Positions 17,769 through 25,689 of a stretch of 64,000 nucleotides of DNA are shown here, one piece after another. How positions within the stretch are numbered: the stretch's first letter is position 1; every line of letters begins with the position of its first letter. Below the pieces are notes generated by a model that saw nothing but the letters and a program-made list of their open reading frames with translations, ran no database searches and had not been told where the DNA came from. The translations under genes and the position numbers were made by a program. The DNA is from Candidatus Thalassarchaeaceae archaeon (GTDB taxonomy: Archaea > Thermoplasmatota > Poseidoniia > Poseidoniales > Thalassarchaeaceae), in NCBI GenBank assembly GCA_023268715.1, contig JALRLV010000003.1:321-64320 (forward strand), in the 5' to 3' direction.

Positions 17769-19181
17769 TCAGTGCAGAGTCTCCAACTGTGGCTTCATCA
17801 CGGTGTGATGTGCATGGCGGCAGACAATTGCCATAAGAAGCACGGCTGCGACCCATACAAGCAGCTCGGAAGAGGTTAGCAGAACCAGACTCGCCGCTCC
17901 GAGTACGAGCATCTCAGTGAGCATCTTTAGCGCTAGGAGTTTGTCTTTGGACCAAGTCCGCCCGCGCGCTTGGCCGAATAACCAAGCGGTGTAAACGCCG
18001 GTTAAAGTCGCCAGTGGAATTCCAAAGATAGCTAAATATTCGAGATATACTCGGTCAAAGTCAAATAACAAGATAATGCCACTAAGCGCCAATACACCTC
18101 CGAATGCACCCAGGATATAAGCGCCTCTCACAAGCCAGGAATTCCAATTCGGTCGGAGCATTACATAGAGGAATCTCTCTGGTCGGTCCAAGTCCTTGAC
18201 AAGCAGTAAACCTGTCAAACCCAAAAAAGCGATGCAGCCAATTACCAACTGCCACCACAACTTGTCAGTCATCTCCAAGAAGCCGGCGAACATTGCAAGC
18301 ATTGCAACTAGATATGCACCTGAAGCAATCGCCTTTGTTATGATGTAAGCCGATACTTCCCAACCCCAAAGAATGCCCTTCGAAGGCTGGTCATAACTGC
18401 GCTTCGGGCGCTCCGCTTGTTCATCCAAGCGTTCCATAACATCACGAATAATCGCCCTGTCACGTGGATTCGCAGCCCGAGCCTTCTTTTCAAGCGCCAA
18501 TTGCACAATCATCGAATTGGTATCTGCCGCGCCCAAGCGCGAATCTGCATATTTGGCAAAATGACCGACGCCTGCTGCCTGATCTGTCCACAGATATTCA
18601 CCAGAACGCTCCGTGGCATGGGGGTCGAGTATCTCATCACTCGTCTCAACATAATACACATTCGGCCGAGCCCCACTTTCTGGCTTTCTCACCGTCGTCT
18701 CATGGTCTTGTAGATATCCAGAAATTGAGGAATTCGGGTCATCTAGATCACCCGAGACAATCGCCTCGACTGGACAAACGATTACACAGGCCGGCTCATA
18801 AGAATGCTCAATCCGGTGGGCGCAATAATTGCACTTTGCAGCAGTGCCCTTGTTCGGATCGATGTACAAAGCATCGTAAGGACAAGCTTGCATACAAGAT
18901 TTGCATCCGATACAGCGATCATCATCGAAGTCGACAATCCCGTCCTCTCGTGTGAATAATGCAGTCGTCGGACAGATTGTCGTACAGGGTGAGTCCTCGC
19001 AATGATTGCACCTATGAACCGAGAATTCGCGCGTAACATCAGGATAAGTCCCCTTCTCGATGTACTTGACATGGGTCCTGTTTACTCCAATTGGAACGTC
19101 GTGTTCTGACTTACAAGCAACAGTACAAGCGTGACAGCCAATGCATTTTCTGTTGTCTATTACAAATCCGAAATTTACCAA
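17769..19181 (-). CDS. Fused FeS electron-transfer and NrfD membrane subunit
   Basis: 470 aa. Residues 1-160 are a four-cluster ferredoxin subunit with 16 cysteines in four groups (CIGCHACTVAC, CNHCEDSPCTTIC, CIGCKSCMQAC, CNYC...CVIVC). Residues about 270-465 form an NrfD/PsrC-type domain with many membrane helices, including the signature DLDRPERFLYVMLRP. In DMSO reductase, Psr, Soe and similar complexes these are normally separate B and C subunits; here they are one chain. It would take electrons between the molybdenum subunit and the quinone pool. Base composition is visibly more GC-rich than the upstream dioxygenase gene. Confidence 0.9.
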   Translation of the reverse strand: MVNFGFVIDNRKCIGCHACTVACKSEHDVPIGVNRTHVKYIEKGTYPDVTREFSVHRCNHCEDSPCTTICPTTALFTREDGIVDFDDDRCIGCKSCMQACPYDALYIDPNKGTAAKCNYCAHRIEHSYEPACVIVCPVEAIVSGDLDDPNSSISGYLQDHETTVRKPESGARPNVYYVETSDEILDPHATERSGEYLWTDQAAGVGHFAKYADSRLGAADTNSMIVQLALEKKARAANPRDRAIIRDVMERLDEQAERPKRSYDQPSKGILWGWEVSAYIITKAIASGAYLVAMLAMFAGFLEMTDKLWWQLVIGCIAFLGLTGLLLVKDLDRPERFLYVMLRPNWNSWLVRGAYILGAFGGVLALSGIILLFDFDRVYLEYLAIFGIPLATLTGVYTAWLFGQARGRTWSKDKLLALKMLTEMLVLGAASLVLLTSSELLVWVAAVLLMAIVCRHAHHTVMKPQLETLH

Positions 19182-19205
19182 AGTACCACCTCTGTTAGAT
19201 GACTT

Positions 19206-20354
19206 CTAATTTAACATGTGACTTGCAGCACATTCATTCTTCCCTAAATCCATGACATTTTGTTCGTCATCAGAGGGCGCAATTAATCCAGCGTTAACCT
19301 TTCTAATTTCGTTGTAAACTGCCGGTTGTTCTCGCATATTCTCTACTATAAATTGAATAAATTCTTCTTCGTCATCTATTGAATAGATTTTTTCATTTAT
19401 TTGTTTGACTGTTGCAAAATCATTCATTATTATGAAATCATCATCGGATTCGTTTTCCCAGTCTGTATAATGGCCGGGAAGGACTAATAATGAATCTGGA
19501 AGAACTCCAATTCTATGCTTCAGAGTTTCATATAATCGGGACGCCCACTCTACGACTTTCTTTCCCAAATCAGGTCTTCCAACTGAGACAATAAATACAG
19601 TATCACCTGAAATCATGAATTTTTCGTCGATAACATATGTGGTAGAACCGGGGGTATGCCCGGGTGAATGAGTTACTAATATCTCAGGTCCAGTTCCATT
19701 ATTCATAACGATTTTTTCTCCATCTTGAACCGGTCGATAATTTACGTGTGAACCAGAATAATCCTCTTCATGGGCGAGGTATTGAACGCCGGCTTTTTCA
19801 CTAAGTCTAGGTCCACCTGAGATGTAATCTGCTTGTAGATGAGTTTCGAAAACGTGACTGATTTCGACGCCGAGTTTTTTGGCAAAGGAAAGATAAAAAT
19901 CAACATTTCTAGATGCATCGAAAATGGCTAATTCTCTACCAGATAATAGCCCATAAGAGCACGAAGCCTTACCTGGTCTGTTGAACTGCCAGAGGTTGTA
20001 ATTTGAAAGGGTTGGGATTTGCTTAGGAATCAATACATTTCCCCAAGAAACAATTCCTTCCTGAAGCCATAAGACGTCTGCAAAACCCTGCTGTTCAAGT
20101 GTTTCTGCGACGAATTTCGCTGAACCCTCTTTAGCACAAATTACCCTGATTGGCAAATCTTTAGGCAATCTAGCCGAAGCAAGGGATGGATTTTCAATGA
20201 AATCAAAATATGGAATGTTGATAAGAGATATTTCATTAGGTCCTTCCACCGAAAATCTGGAAAAGTCTTCTTCATTTCTGACATCGAGATAAATCATAGA
20301 TTCATCTTCTTCAATCCACTTGTACAAATCTTTAGCGGTATAAGATCCGTTCAT
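19206..20354 (-). CDS. Rhodanese-persulfide dioxygenase (ETHE1-type) fusion
   Basis: 382 aa. Residues 1-110 are a rhodanese domain with active-site Cys 73 (CAKEGS). The rest is a metallo-beta-lactamase fold. The three ETHE1 iron ligands are present: His 172 (THLQADY), His 233 (HSPGHTPGS) and Asp 251 (ISGDTVF). The common HxHxDH motif reads H-L-Q-A-D-Y, so the second-metal residues are gone, as expected for a mono-iron enzyme. It would oxidise a low-molecular-weight or protein persulfide to sulfite. The rhodanese is N-terminal, unlike CstB or the Burkholderia fusion, where it is C-terminal. Gene is AT-rich. Confidence 0.87.
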   Translation of the reverse strand: MNGSYTAKDLYKWIEEDESMIYLDVRNEEDFSRFSVEGPNEISLINIPYFDFIENPSLASARLPKDLPIRVICAKEGSAKFVAETLEQQGFADVLWLQEGIVSWGNVLIPKQIPTLSNYNLWQFNRPGKASCSYGLLSGRELAIFDASRNVDFYLSFAKKLGVEISHVFETHLQADYISGGPRLSEKAGVQYLAHEEDYSGSHVNYRPVQDGEKIVMNNGTGPEILVTHSPGHTPGSTTYVIDEKFMISGDTVFIVSVGRPDLGKKVVEWASRLYETLKHRIGVLPDSLLVLPGHYTDWENESDDDFIIMNDFATVKQINEKIYSIDDEEEFIQFIVENMREQPAVYNEIRKVNAGLIAPSDDEQNVMDLGKNECAASHMLN

Positions 20355-20365
20355 TTAATCTCAAC

Positions 20366-20869
20366 CTACATGAATAATTGAATGTCAGCATCCATGGCGA
20401 AATCCAAGAAGGCTGCTGCGCCAGCATAAGATATCCCTTCGATAAAATCCTTCTCTTCAAACCCAAAAACATCCATGGTCATCTGACAAGCTATGAGGTC
20501 TACACCTAAGTCTAGACACATGCCTCTAAGTTCGGTAATCGTAGCCACTCCTTTGTTTTTGAATTGTTTTTTCATTAACGCAGTTGCCATGCTGTCAAAT
20601 CCGGGAACGACTCCGCTTACTGCGTGTGGAATAGGCCAATCTATTGCTTGAAAACCCTTAGGTCCGAAAGGCATTTTCATAGGCATCGCGGGGTTGGCAG
20701 CAGGCGTAACTTTTGCCTCCAACTTTGGCTTCAAAAGGGGCAATCCGTAGAACGTAAAAAAAACCTTTACTTCCATTCCCATTGCTGCAGCTGTAGATGC
20801 TAGTATGAAGGGTGGATAGGCCCAATCTAGAGAACCCTGAGCGGCAATAATTGCCATTTTTTTCCCCAT
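20366..20869 (-). CDS. DsrE2-like sulfur carrier protein
   Basis: 167 aa of the DsrE/F/H-like family (DsrE2 group). The conserved cysteine sits in LIACQMTMDVFGF near residue 140; another conserved region is the N-terminal MAIIAAQGSLDWAYPP. In sulfur oxidisers DsrE2 passes sulfane sulfur between a rhodanese and TusA, and all three partners are encoded here in a row. The start directly follows the TusA stop (TGAATG), so the genes are coupled. The loop around residues 50-75 is rich in Pro, Met and Lys. Confidence 0.9.
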   Translation of the reverse strand: MGKKMAIIAAQGSLDWAYPPFILASTAAAMGMEVKVFFTFYGLPLLKPKLEAKVTPAANPAMPMKMPFGPKGFQAIDWPIPHAVSGVVPGFDSMATALMKKQFKNKGVATITELRGMCLDLGVDLIACQMTMDVFGFEEKDFIEGISYAGAAAFLDFAMDADIQLFM

Positions 20870-21109
20870 TCAATCACCTTTCTTGACAAGGAAGAAGTAT
20901 TCTCCATCTCCTTCTTCGGTCGCCAATAACTCATGCCCAACTCTAGATGCCCATGCTGGCATGTCTTTGCAGGAACCCGGGTCTGTGGTGGTGACTTTCA
21001 GTATCTGACCAGGTTCCATGGCATCTATCTTCATCTTGGTTTTTAATACAGGTAGGGGACAATTCATCCCAGAGCAGTCTATTATATCGTCGTGTTTTAC
21101 ATTATTCAT
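20870..21109 (-). CDS. tusA: TusA-family sulfur carrier
   Basis: 79 aa, full family length. The CPxP motif is present (DCSGMNCPLPVLKTK, Cys 17 as sulfur carrier), and a second cysteine lies in DPGSCKDMPAW. TusA proteins accept persulfide sulfur from rhodaneses or desulfurases. Position between ArsR and DsrE2 in a sulfur operon favours a dissimilatory or detoxifying role over tRNA thiolation. The start overlaps the ArsR stop by 8 bases. Confidence 0.93.
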   Translation of the reverse strand: MNNVKHDDIIDCSGMNCPLPVLKTKMKIDAMEPGQILKVTTTDPGSCKDMPAWASRVGHELLATEEGDGEYFFLVKKGD

Positions 21110-21524
21110 TTTTGTTCACCTCCATGAATGCATCAAGCAAGTGCACCCATTCACCAGTTCCTACTTTCTCAGAACACTCTGAGAAGCAACCAAACAATTT
21201 CCAGATAAACGGATTTTCAATCGAATAGTATCTCCGATTGCCATCTTTCCTGCATTCAAGGATCCCTCTTTCGTTCATTACGGATAGATGTTGTGAGGCT
21301 CTTGGTTGACTTATTTCAAGCTCCCTCTGAACTTGCCCCATTGTCATTTCCCCTTCTGACAATAATTGAATGATACTTAATCGGTCAGGATGTCCTAGCG
21401 TCCTCAACATAATCGCAGCCGCTTCTCTAAAGCGATATTCTCTGTCTATGCTATCTACCTCGGAGGACATCGTCATGTTCGCAATCGGCACTGCGTGAAG
21501 AATCAAGAATAAAAGAGTTTTCAT
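21102..21524 (-). CDS. ArsR-family winged-helix repressor
   Basis: About 140 aa. The winged helix is clear: LGHPDRLSIIQLLSEGEMTMGQVQRELEISQPRASQHLSVM, then the wing CRKDGNRRYYSI. It lacks the ELCVC metal site of ArsR/SmtB. Cysteines lie in the wing (about residue 91) and in a C-terminal FGCFSEC pair, which could sense persulfide or oxidation (inference). First gene of the sulfur run, so probably an autoregulated repressor. Start is uncertain: TTG 21530, ATG 21524, or ATG 21470/21476, which would drop a hydrophobic leader. A TATA-like element at 21547-21559 fits a leaderless mRNA from about 21525. Confidence 0.88.
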   Translation of the reverse strand: MKTLLFLILHAVPIANMTMSSEVDSIDREYRFREAAAIMLRTLGHPDRLSIIQLLSEGEMTMGQVQRELEISQPRASQHLSVMNERGILECRKDGNRRYYSIENPFIWKLFGCFSECSEKVGTGEWVHLLDAFMEVNKNE

Positions 21525-21546
21525 ATTCAAAGAAGGGAATATAAGA

Positions 21547-21559
21547 TTATTTTTATATA
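21547..21559. promoter_or_regulatory. AT-rich TATA-like element between divergent arsR and tauE
   Basis: The 67-base divergent spacer contains an AT-rich block (atttttatata on the plus strand). It is placed about 25-30 bases before the likely start sites on both sides, the archaeal TATA distance. A short palindrome CGCATGCG lies at 21572-21579, just before the plus-strand ATG, and could be part of an ArsR operator. Assigned by position and composition only. Confidence 0.4.
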
Positions 21560-21591
21560 CGAATGGTTGTGCGCATGCGGATTAGGCGAGT

Positions 21592-22392
21592 ATGATGCCC
21601 CTCGAAATATTGGTTGCGTTATTGCTAATTCTAACTGTTGCAGCTATATTTTCGCCGATAGGTCTGGGCGGAGGGATATTATTCGTTCCAATTCTCCATT
21701 ATTTACTTGGATTCTCTATGGAAAATTCAATGATCGGTTCCCTTTGTTTGGTTTGGATGGTTTCTCTTGGCTCGATGATTGCACACCACAGTGCAGGCCA
21801 AGATGATGTAGAATCCGCAAAATTAGGTATAATGATGTACGTTCCTTCAGCAATCATTGGCTCGATTATAGGGATATTTTTGGTTAACAGGGTTTCAGAT
21901 TTTTCGATTAAAATTTTGGTTGTAATTTTGATGCTCTTCATTTTGTATAATTCAATCCGACCAAATAAAAATGCAAAAACTATCTCAAATAAAAATCCCA
22001 ATTCGAGTTATGGTATTGGATGTGGGGTGGGTGGTTTGTCGGCAGGTTTACTCGGTATTGGTGGAGGTGCAGTCATGGTAATGCTTAGCAAAAGCTACGC
22101 AGGACTTGGATCACATTCAGCTGCAGGAAACAGTTATTCTGTTGAAGTAATAGGCGTGCCAGTAGCTCTTATTCTCCATATATTTGCAAGTGGCCACGCT
22201 CCAGAAATATCCAATCTAGGAATATACGTTCAAATTTTTCTTATTATGTTCACCGTAGCGCTAACGGCCTGGGTTGGAGCTAGAATTGGCATGAAGTTTT
22301 TACCCGATAAAGCGATAAATTTCGCCTATTTGACTATTGTAAGTATCGGTTTGTTGAGCTATCTTAACGATATAATTGTGAATTTGTTGTAA
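21592..22392 (+). CDS. TauE/SafE family exporter, second copy
   Basis: 266 aa with about eight helices and both family repeats: IGLGGGILFVPILHYLLGF near residue 24 and LLGIGGGAVMVMLSKSYAGLGSHSAAGNS near residue 155. It is a diverged paralogue of the gene at 14213. It is transcribed away from the arsR-led run and could share its control region. Expected role is export of sulfite or a related anion made by the persulfide dioxygenase. ATG 21592 or 21595. Confidence 0.9.
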   Translation: MMPLEILVALLLILTVAAIFSPIGLGGGILFVPILHYLLGFSMENSMIGSLCLVWMVSLGSMIAHHSAGQDDVESAKLGIMMYVPSAIIGSIIGIFLVNRVSDFSIKILVVILMLFILYNSIRPNKNAKTISNKNPNSSYGIGCGVGGLSAGLLGIGGGAVMVMLSKSYAGLGSHSAAGNSYSVEVIGVPVALILHIFASGHAPEISNLGIYVQIFLIMFTVALTAWVGARIGMKFLPDKAINFAYLTIVSIGLLSYLNDIIVNLL

Positions 22393-22396
22393 TGCA

Positions 22397-23554
22397 TCAG
22401 CCAAACAAAACGCCCAAAATCGCACCGCCTGCGAGCCATGCACCTACGGCTGAGCCTATGTTTCCAAACGCGGTGACAAGCAGTACCTTTCCCACACGAT
22501 TTCTATAGAACAAACTGTAATTCTGTAGCGCTAGAAACTCCGTTGCATCTCCTCCAGTTGGGGCGGCTATCTTCAGTTGGGTATATCCAGCGAACCAACC
22601 TGCTGCTAAAGTCGGATTCAAACTGGTAATCGGGCTAGCCAATGCTCCAACTAATATCGAGAGGGGATGTCCTCTGGCTAATGCGACACCTAATCCAGCT
22701 AGAATTGCATTTGCCGCAGTCCAATACCAGATTGTATCTTTCAAGGCTTCAGTGTCTCCATTCCAAAATAGGTAACCAACTACAGATAAAAGGAAGATAG
22801 GAATAGCCCAAACCACAATCTTAGGCCAAACTGGTTTAGGCGGTTCGGAAGATAATTCGCTTAGTCTTGATGTAGTTTCAAGCGCCGGCTTCTCAAGATG
22901 TTCGATTATTCCACTTATGTGGCCTGCGCCGACAACAGCCAGAACTTTTCCTTTACCTCTGATTTGTTGAATTCTACCAGCCAAAAACGCGTCTCTCTCA
23001 TCAATCAAAACCTCTCCAGCGCGTGGAGCCGCCTCTCTTGCTTCCTCCATCATAGTTGTCAATAAATCGGAGTCCTCGACTAATTCATCGAGGTCAAATT
23101 CTTCATCATCGTCTTCCCATAGCAGGGCATTCAAAACTCGCCATTTTTCTCTCAAGCCCATTTTTCTCCATGCCCGTCGCAGTGTGGTAACCACATCTCT
23201 GTCGATTAGAGCGTAATCTATCTTATTCTCCTCAGCCGCCTCGATAGCCGCGAGTAATTCGGCTCCGGGCTTTTCTCCGGTTTCCATCCCCATCCGTCTC
23301 TGTTGTGCGGCTAGAGCAGATTGTAGCAATATCATCGCGGCCTTCCCTTCATTGATTATTTTCAATAGGTCATCATTATCCAAATCGTCAGGCTGTTGCA
23401 ATGACCTCAACCTAGAATCACAGAGCTCAACTGCAACCAAGTTTGGTTTCCATTCCTCTATTTGTTCTCTAACTAATTCCACTGATACAGTACTAACGTG
23501 AGCCGTTCCGATGATTCTTAAATTATCGTCGATATCAACTATATTCTGTCCCAT
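22397..23554 (-). CDS. TraB/GumN-family membrane protein
   Basis: About 385 aa. The N-terminal 230 residues form the TraB domain: GTAHVSTVSVELV near residue 17, VAVELCDSR with its conserved Glu, and VVGAGHISGI near residue 215. The C-terminal 140 residues hold about four membrane helices. TraB was described for pheromone shutdown in Enterococcus; related TIKI proteins are metalloproteases, and archaeal members are uncharacterised. It follows folP by 9 bases on the same strand. ATG 23554 follows a purine-rich ribosome site. Confidence 0.85.
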   Translation of the reverse strand: MGQNIVDIDDNLRIIGTAHVSTVSVELVREQIEEWKPNLVAVELCDSRLRSLQQPDDLDNDDLLKIINEGKAAMILLQSALAAQQRRMGMETGEKPGAELLAAIEAAEENKIDYALIDRDVVTTLRRAWRKMGLREKWRVLNALLWEDDDEEFDLDELVEDSDLLTTMMEEAREAAPRAGEVLIDERDAFLAGRIQQIRGKGKVLAVVGAGHISGIIEHLEKPALETTSRLSELSSEPPKPVWPKIVVWAIPIFLLSVVGYLFWNGDTEALKDTIWYWTAANAILAGLGVALARGHPLSILVGALASPITSLNPTLAAGWFAGYTQLKIAAPTGGDATEFLALQNYSLFYRNRVGKVLLVTAFGNIGSAVGAWLAGGAILGVLFG

Positions 23555-23563
23555 CAAATCGCC

Positions 23564-24397
23564 TCAATCGATTGCTCGCATGGCCGCATACATGTCTGCG
23601 TGCTCACGCACATCGTGTACCCTGATGATATCGACTCCTTTGGATGGAGCCATTGCGGCGATTCCTAAACTTCCAGCTAACCTCTCTTCACTATCGCTCC
23701 GACCAATCAGGTCAGCAAACATTCGTTTCCTACTTACTCCCCACATTAATGGCATATCTTGTCTAGGGGCAATTTCTTTTCCAGCGGCCAATAATGATAG
23801 ATTATGCTCAAGTAATTTGCCAAATCCTATCCCTGGATCTGTGATAATCATATCAGGATTTAATCCTAAATGCACTAACTTTTGGGCTGTGATGTCAAGT
23901 CTTTCACGAACTTCTGATACTACGTCACCGTAACTTGGGTTATTTTGCATATTTTCTGGTAATCCTTGCATATGCATTATACAAACAGGACATTTGTTTT
24001 CTATGATCACATCTGCCATATTTGGGTCGGATAAGGAACTTACATCATTCACCATATCTGCTCCTAAATCTAGCGCGGCCTTCGCCACAGCAGCACGTCT
24101 TGTATCTATTGAGATTCCAACATTAGGAAATGCGGTTCTAACTGCCTTAATCACAGGTAAAACCCGATTCATTTCTTCATCTATGTCGACAGGTTCTGCT
24201 CCGGGTCTTGTAGATTCCCCGCCAATATCTAGCCAATCTGCCCCATCATCTACCATTTGCTGGGCCCGGGACAGAGCTTCGTCAACAGAATCAACTCTTG
24301 AATCAGAATGAAATGAGTCAGGGGTTATGTTCAAAATCCCCATAATTCTTGGAAAACCATCGCTTCGGCGATTTAGAATAGGTCTCCAGTCGGCCAT
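23564..24397 (-). CDS. folP: Dihydropteroate synthase
   Basis: 277 aa. Conserved elements include MGILNITPDSFHS, DIGGESTRPGA (pterin and phosphate site), SIDTRRAAVAKAAL, VNDVSSL and TDPGIGFGK. It joins p-aminobenzoate to dihydropterin pyrophosphate in the folate pathway. The window also has folB, a pteridine-reductase-like SDR and PCD, so the cell probably makes or recycles tetrahydrofolate. The start at 24397 has a strong Shine-Dalgarno (ggaggt, 5 bases upstream); an upstream GTG would add 16 residues. Confidence 0.92.
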   Translation of the reverse strand: MADWRPILNRRSDGFPRIMGILNITPDSFHSDSRVDSVDEALSRAQQMVDDGADWLDIGGESTRPGAEPVDIDEEMNRVLPVIKAVRTAFPNVGISIDTRRAAVAKAALDLGADMVNDVSSLSDPNMADVIIENKCPVCIMHMQGLPENMQNNPSYGDVVSEVRERLDITAQKLVHLGLNPDMIITDPGIGFGKLLEHNLSLLAAGKEIAPRQDMPLMWGVSRKRMFADLIGRSDSEERLAGSLGIAAMAPSKGVDIIRVHDVREHADMYAAMRAID

Positions 24398-24452
24398 TTC
24401 AGACCTCCCATTAGACGCACCCTTTATGATGTGACGGAGCGGCAATCCGCCA

Positions 24453-25121
24453 ATGGTTTTGGGCGACGAGCCTTCTAACAGGGTTGAAAATACCTCTCAA
24501 CAAGGTATTGCTGCCGCTGCTAAGGAAGAACTTCCAACCAATGATGCGCTGGAATTAATGGAATCAATCCTACAGCGCTTACAACCTAAAGATAGACATG
24601 AAATTAGAGATATGATTACAAATCGCGGGTGGCTTTCCGGGGTATTATTGATGATGTCTGGATTATTCTGGTGGATAGCCGTCCAAAAGGGCTCAGAAGC
24701 CCTAAACAATGCAGACGTACCTGATTCATTATTGGGTGATTTTGACTATTCTATGTTAGCAAAGATGGTTCCTGTAGTAGTCTTCTTTGCAACCGTGGTT
24801 TGGAGCGTTGGTAGAGAGAGAGGACACGCTTCAATGTCAAATTTAGGTGGATTACTTGTTGTAGTTGCAGTATACTATATCTTGGAACCTCTTGGATTCG
24901 CTCTACTAACAAACGACGTAGATACTCAAACTGCAACATTCGCCAGCCTACGACTTCTTGCTTTGGCAATAATGATCCATTACTCTGCTAAGTTATTTAT
25001 CGATGCCTGGCTACTTCAATGGGTTAGATTGCAAATGATTAACATGCCAGTCGACTTAATTCCCAATTTTAGTCAGTCATCTGACATGGGTCAGGCTGAT
25101 GAAGGCGGCCCTTCTGCGTAA
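24453..25121 (+). CDS. Four-helix membrane protein, unknown
   Basis: 222 aa. A polar N-terminal 60 residues is followed by hydrophobic segments at about 65-80, 105-122, 130-155 and 165-185, with a short polar tail. No family recognised. It is divergent from folP (55-base spacer) and 4 bases upstream of the aTrm56 gene, so it is probably the first gene of the operon leading to carAB. Composition and neighbours support a real gene. Confidence 0.72.
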   Translation: MVLGDEPSNRVENTSQQGIAAAAKEELPTNDALELMESILQRLQPKDRHEIRDMITNRGWLSGVLLMMSGLFWWIAVQKGSEALNNADVPDSLLGDFDYSMLAKMVPVVVFFATVVWSVGRERGHASMSNLGGLLVVVAVYYILEPLGFALLTNDVDTQTATFASLRLLALAIMIHYSAKLFIDAWLLQWVRLQMINMPVDLIPNFSQSSDMGQADEGGPSA

Positions 25122-25125
25122 TCAC

Positions 25126-25689
25126 ATGGCTGCTTCGAACCGAAGGGTCTCAGTTCTGAGATTAGGGCACCGAAGAGAGCGTGACAAGCGCATTACCAGC
25201 CATCTCGGTTTGACTGCTAGAGCATTTGGCGCGGATGAAGTAATTCTCGCCGGAGAAGAAGATGAATCTGCCATAGAAACTTGGAGATCGGTAAGTGAGA
25301 GATTTGGAGGCGAGTTTGAATGTCGATACGAAGCCAATCCAATGTCCTTCCTTCGTCGATTCACCAAAGATGCAGGAGATGGTAAACCGGGACAAATTGT
25401 CCACCTAACCATGTATGGAGAATCTTGGAGGAGATCTCTATCCTCAATTGAAGGCAATCGCCCATTAGTAATTGTAGTTGGAGGGACTAAAGTCCCAGGT
25501 GAAGTGTTCAGGTTAGCAAACTACAACATCTCTATTGGCAATCAACCACATTCAGAAGTGGCTGCATTGGGTGTATTCCTCGAATCTTTGATAGGCGAAA
25601 TCGATGAGTCTAAGCACTTTCAAGGCGGAGAAATTCAGGTAGTACCTAGTTTAGATCGAAAGAAGGTTATGAGCCTTGAAGAAGAATGA
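25126..25689 (+). CDS. tRNA (cytidine(56)-2'-O)-methyltransferase
   Basis: 187 aa SPOUT-class enzyme. The archaeal aTrm56 signature is clear: LRLGHRRERDKRITSHLGLTARAFGAD at the N-terminus, with IVVGGTKVPGEVF and NISIGNQPHSEVAALGVFLE in the knotted SAM site. It methylates C56 in the T-loop of archaeal tRNAs, a modification limited to archaea. ATG 25126 is preferred; ATG 25099 would overlap the previous gene and add nine residues. The stop overlaps the carA start (ATGA). Confidence 0.93.
   Translation: MAASNRRVSVLRLGHRRERDKRITSHLGLTARAFGADEVILAGEEDESAIETWRSVSERFGGEFECRYEANPMSFLRRFTKDAGDGKPGQIVHLTMYGESWRRSLSSIEGNRPLVIVVGGTKVPGEVFRLANYNISIGNQPHSEVAALGVFLESLIGEIDESKHFQGGEIQVVPSLDRKKVMSLEEE

Noticed and set aside
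18464-18955. 163-codon plus-strand frame inside the FeS-NrfD gene
   Set aside because: It is antisense to a clear 16-Cys ferredoxin gene, has His/Ser/Pro-rich low-complexity composition and no start context.
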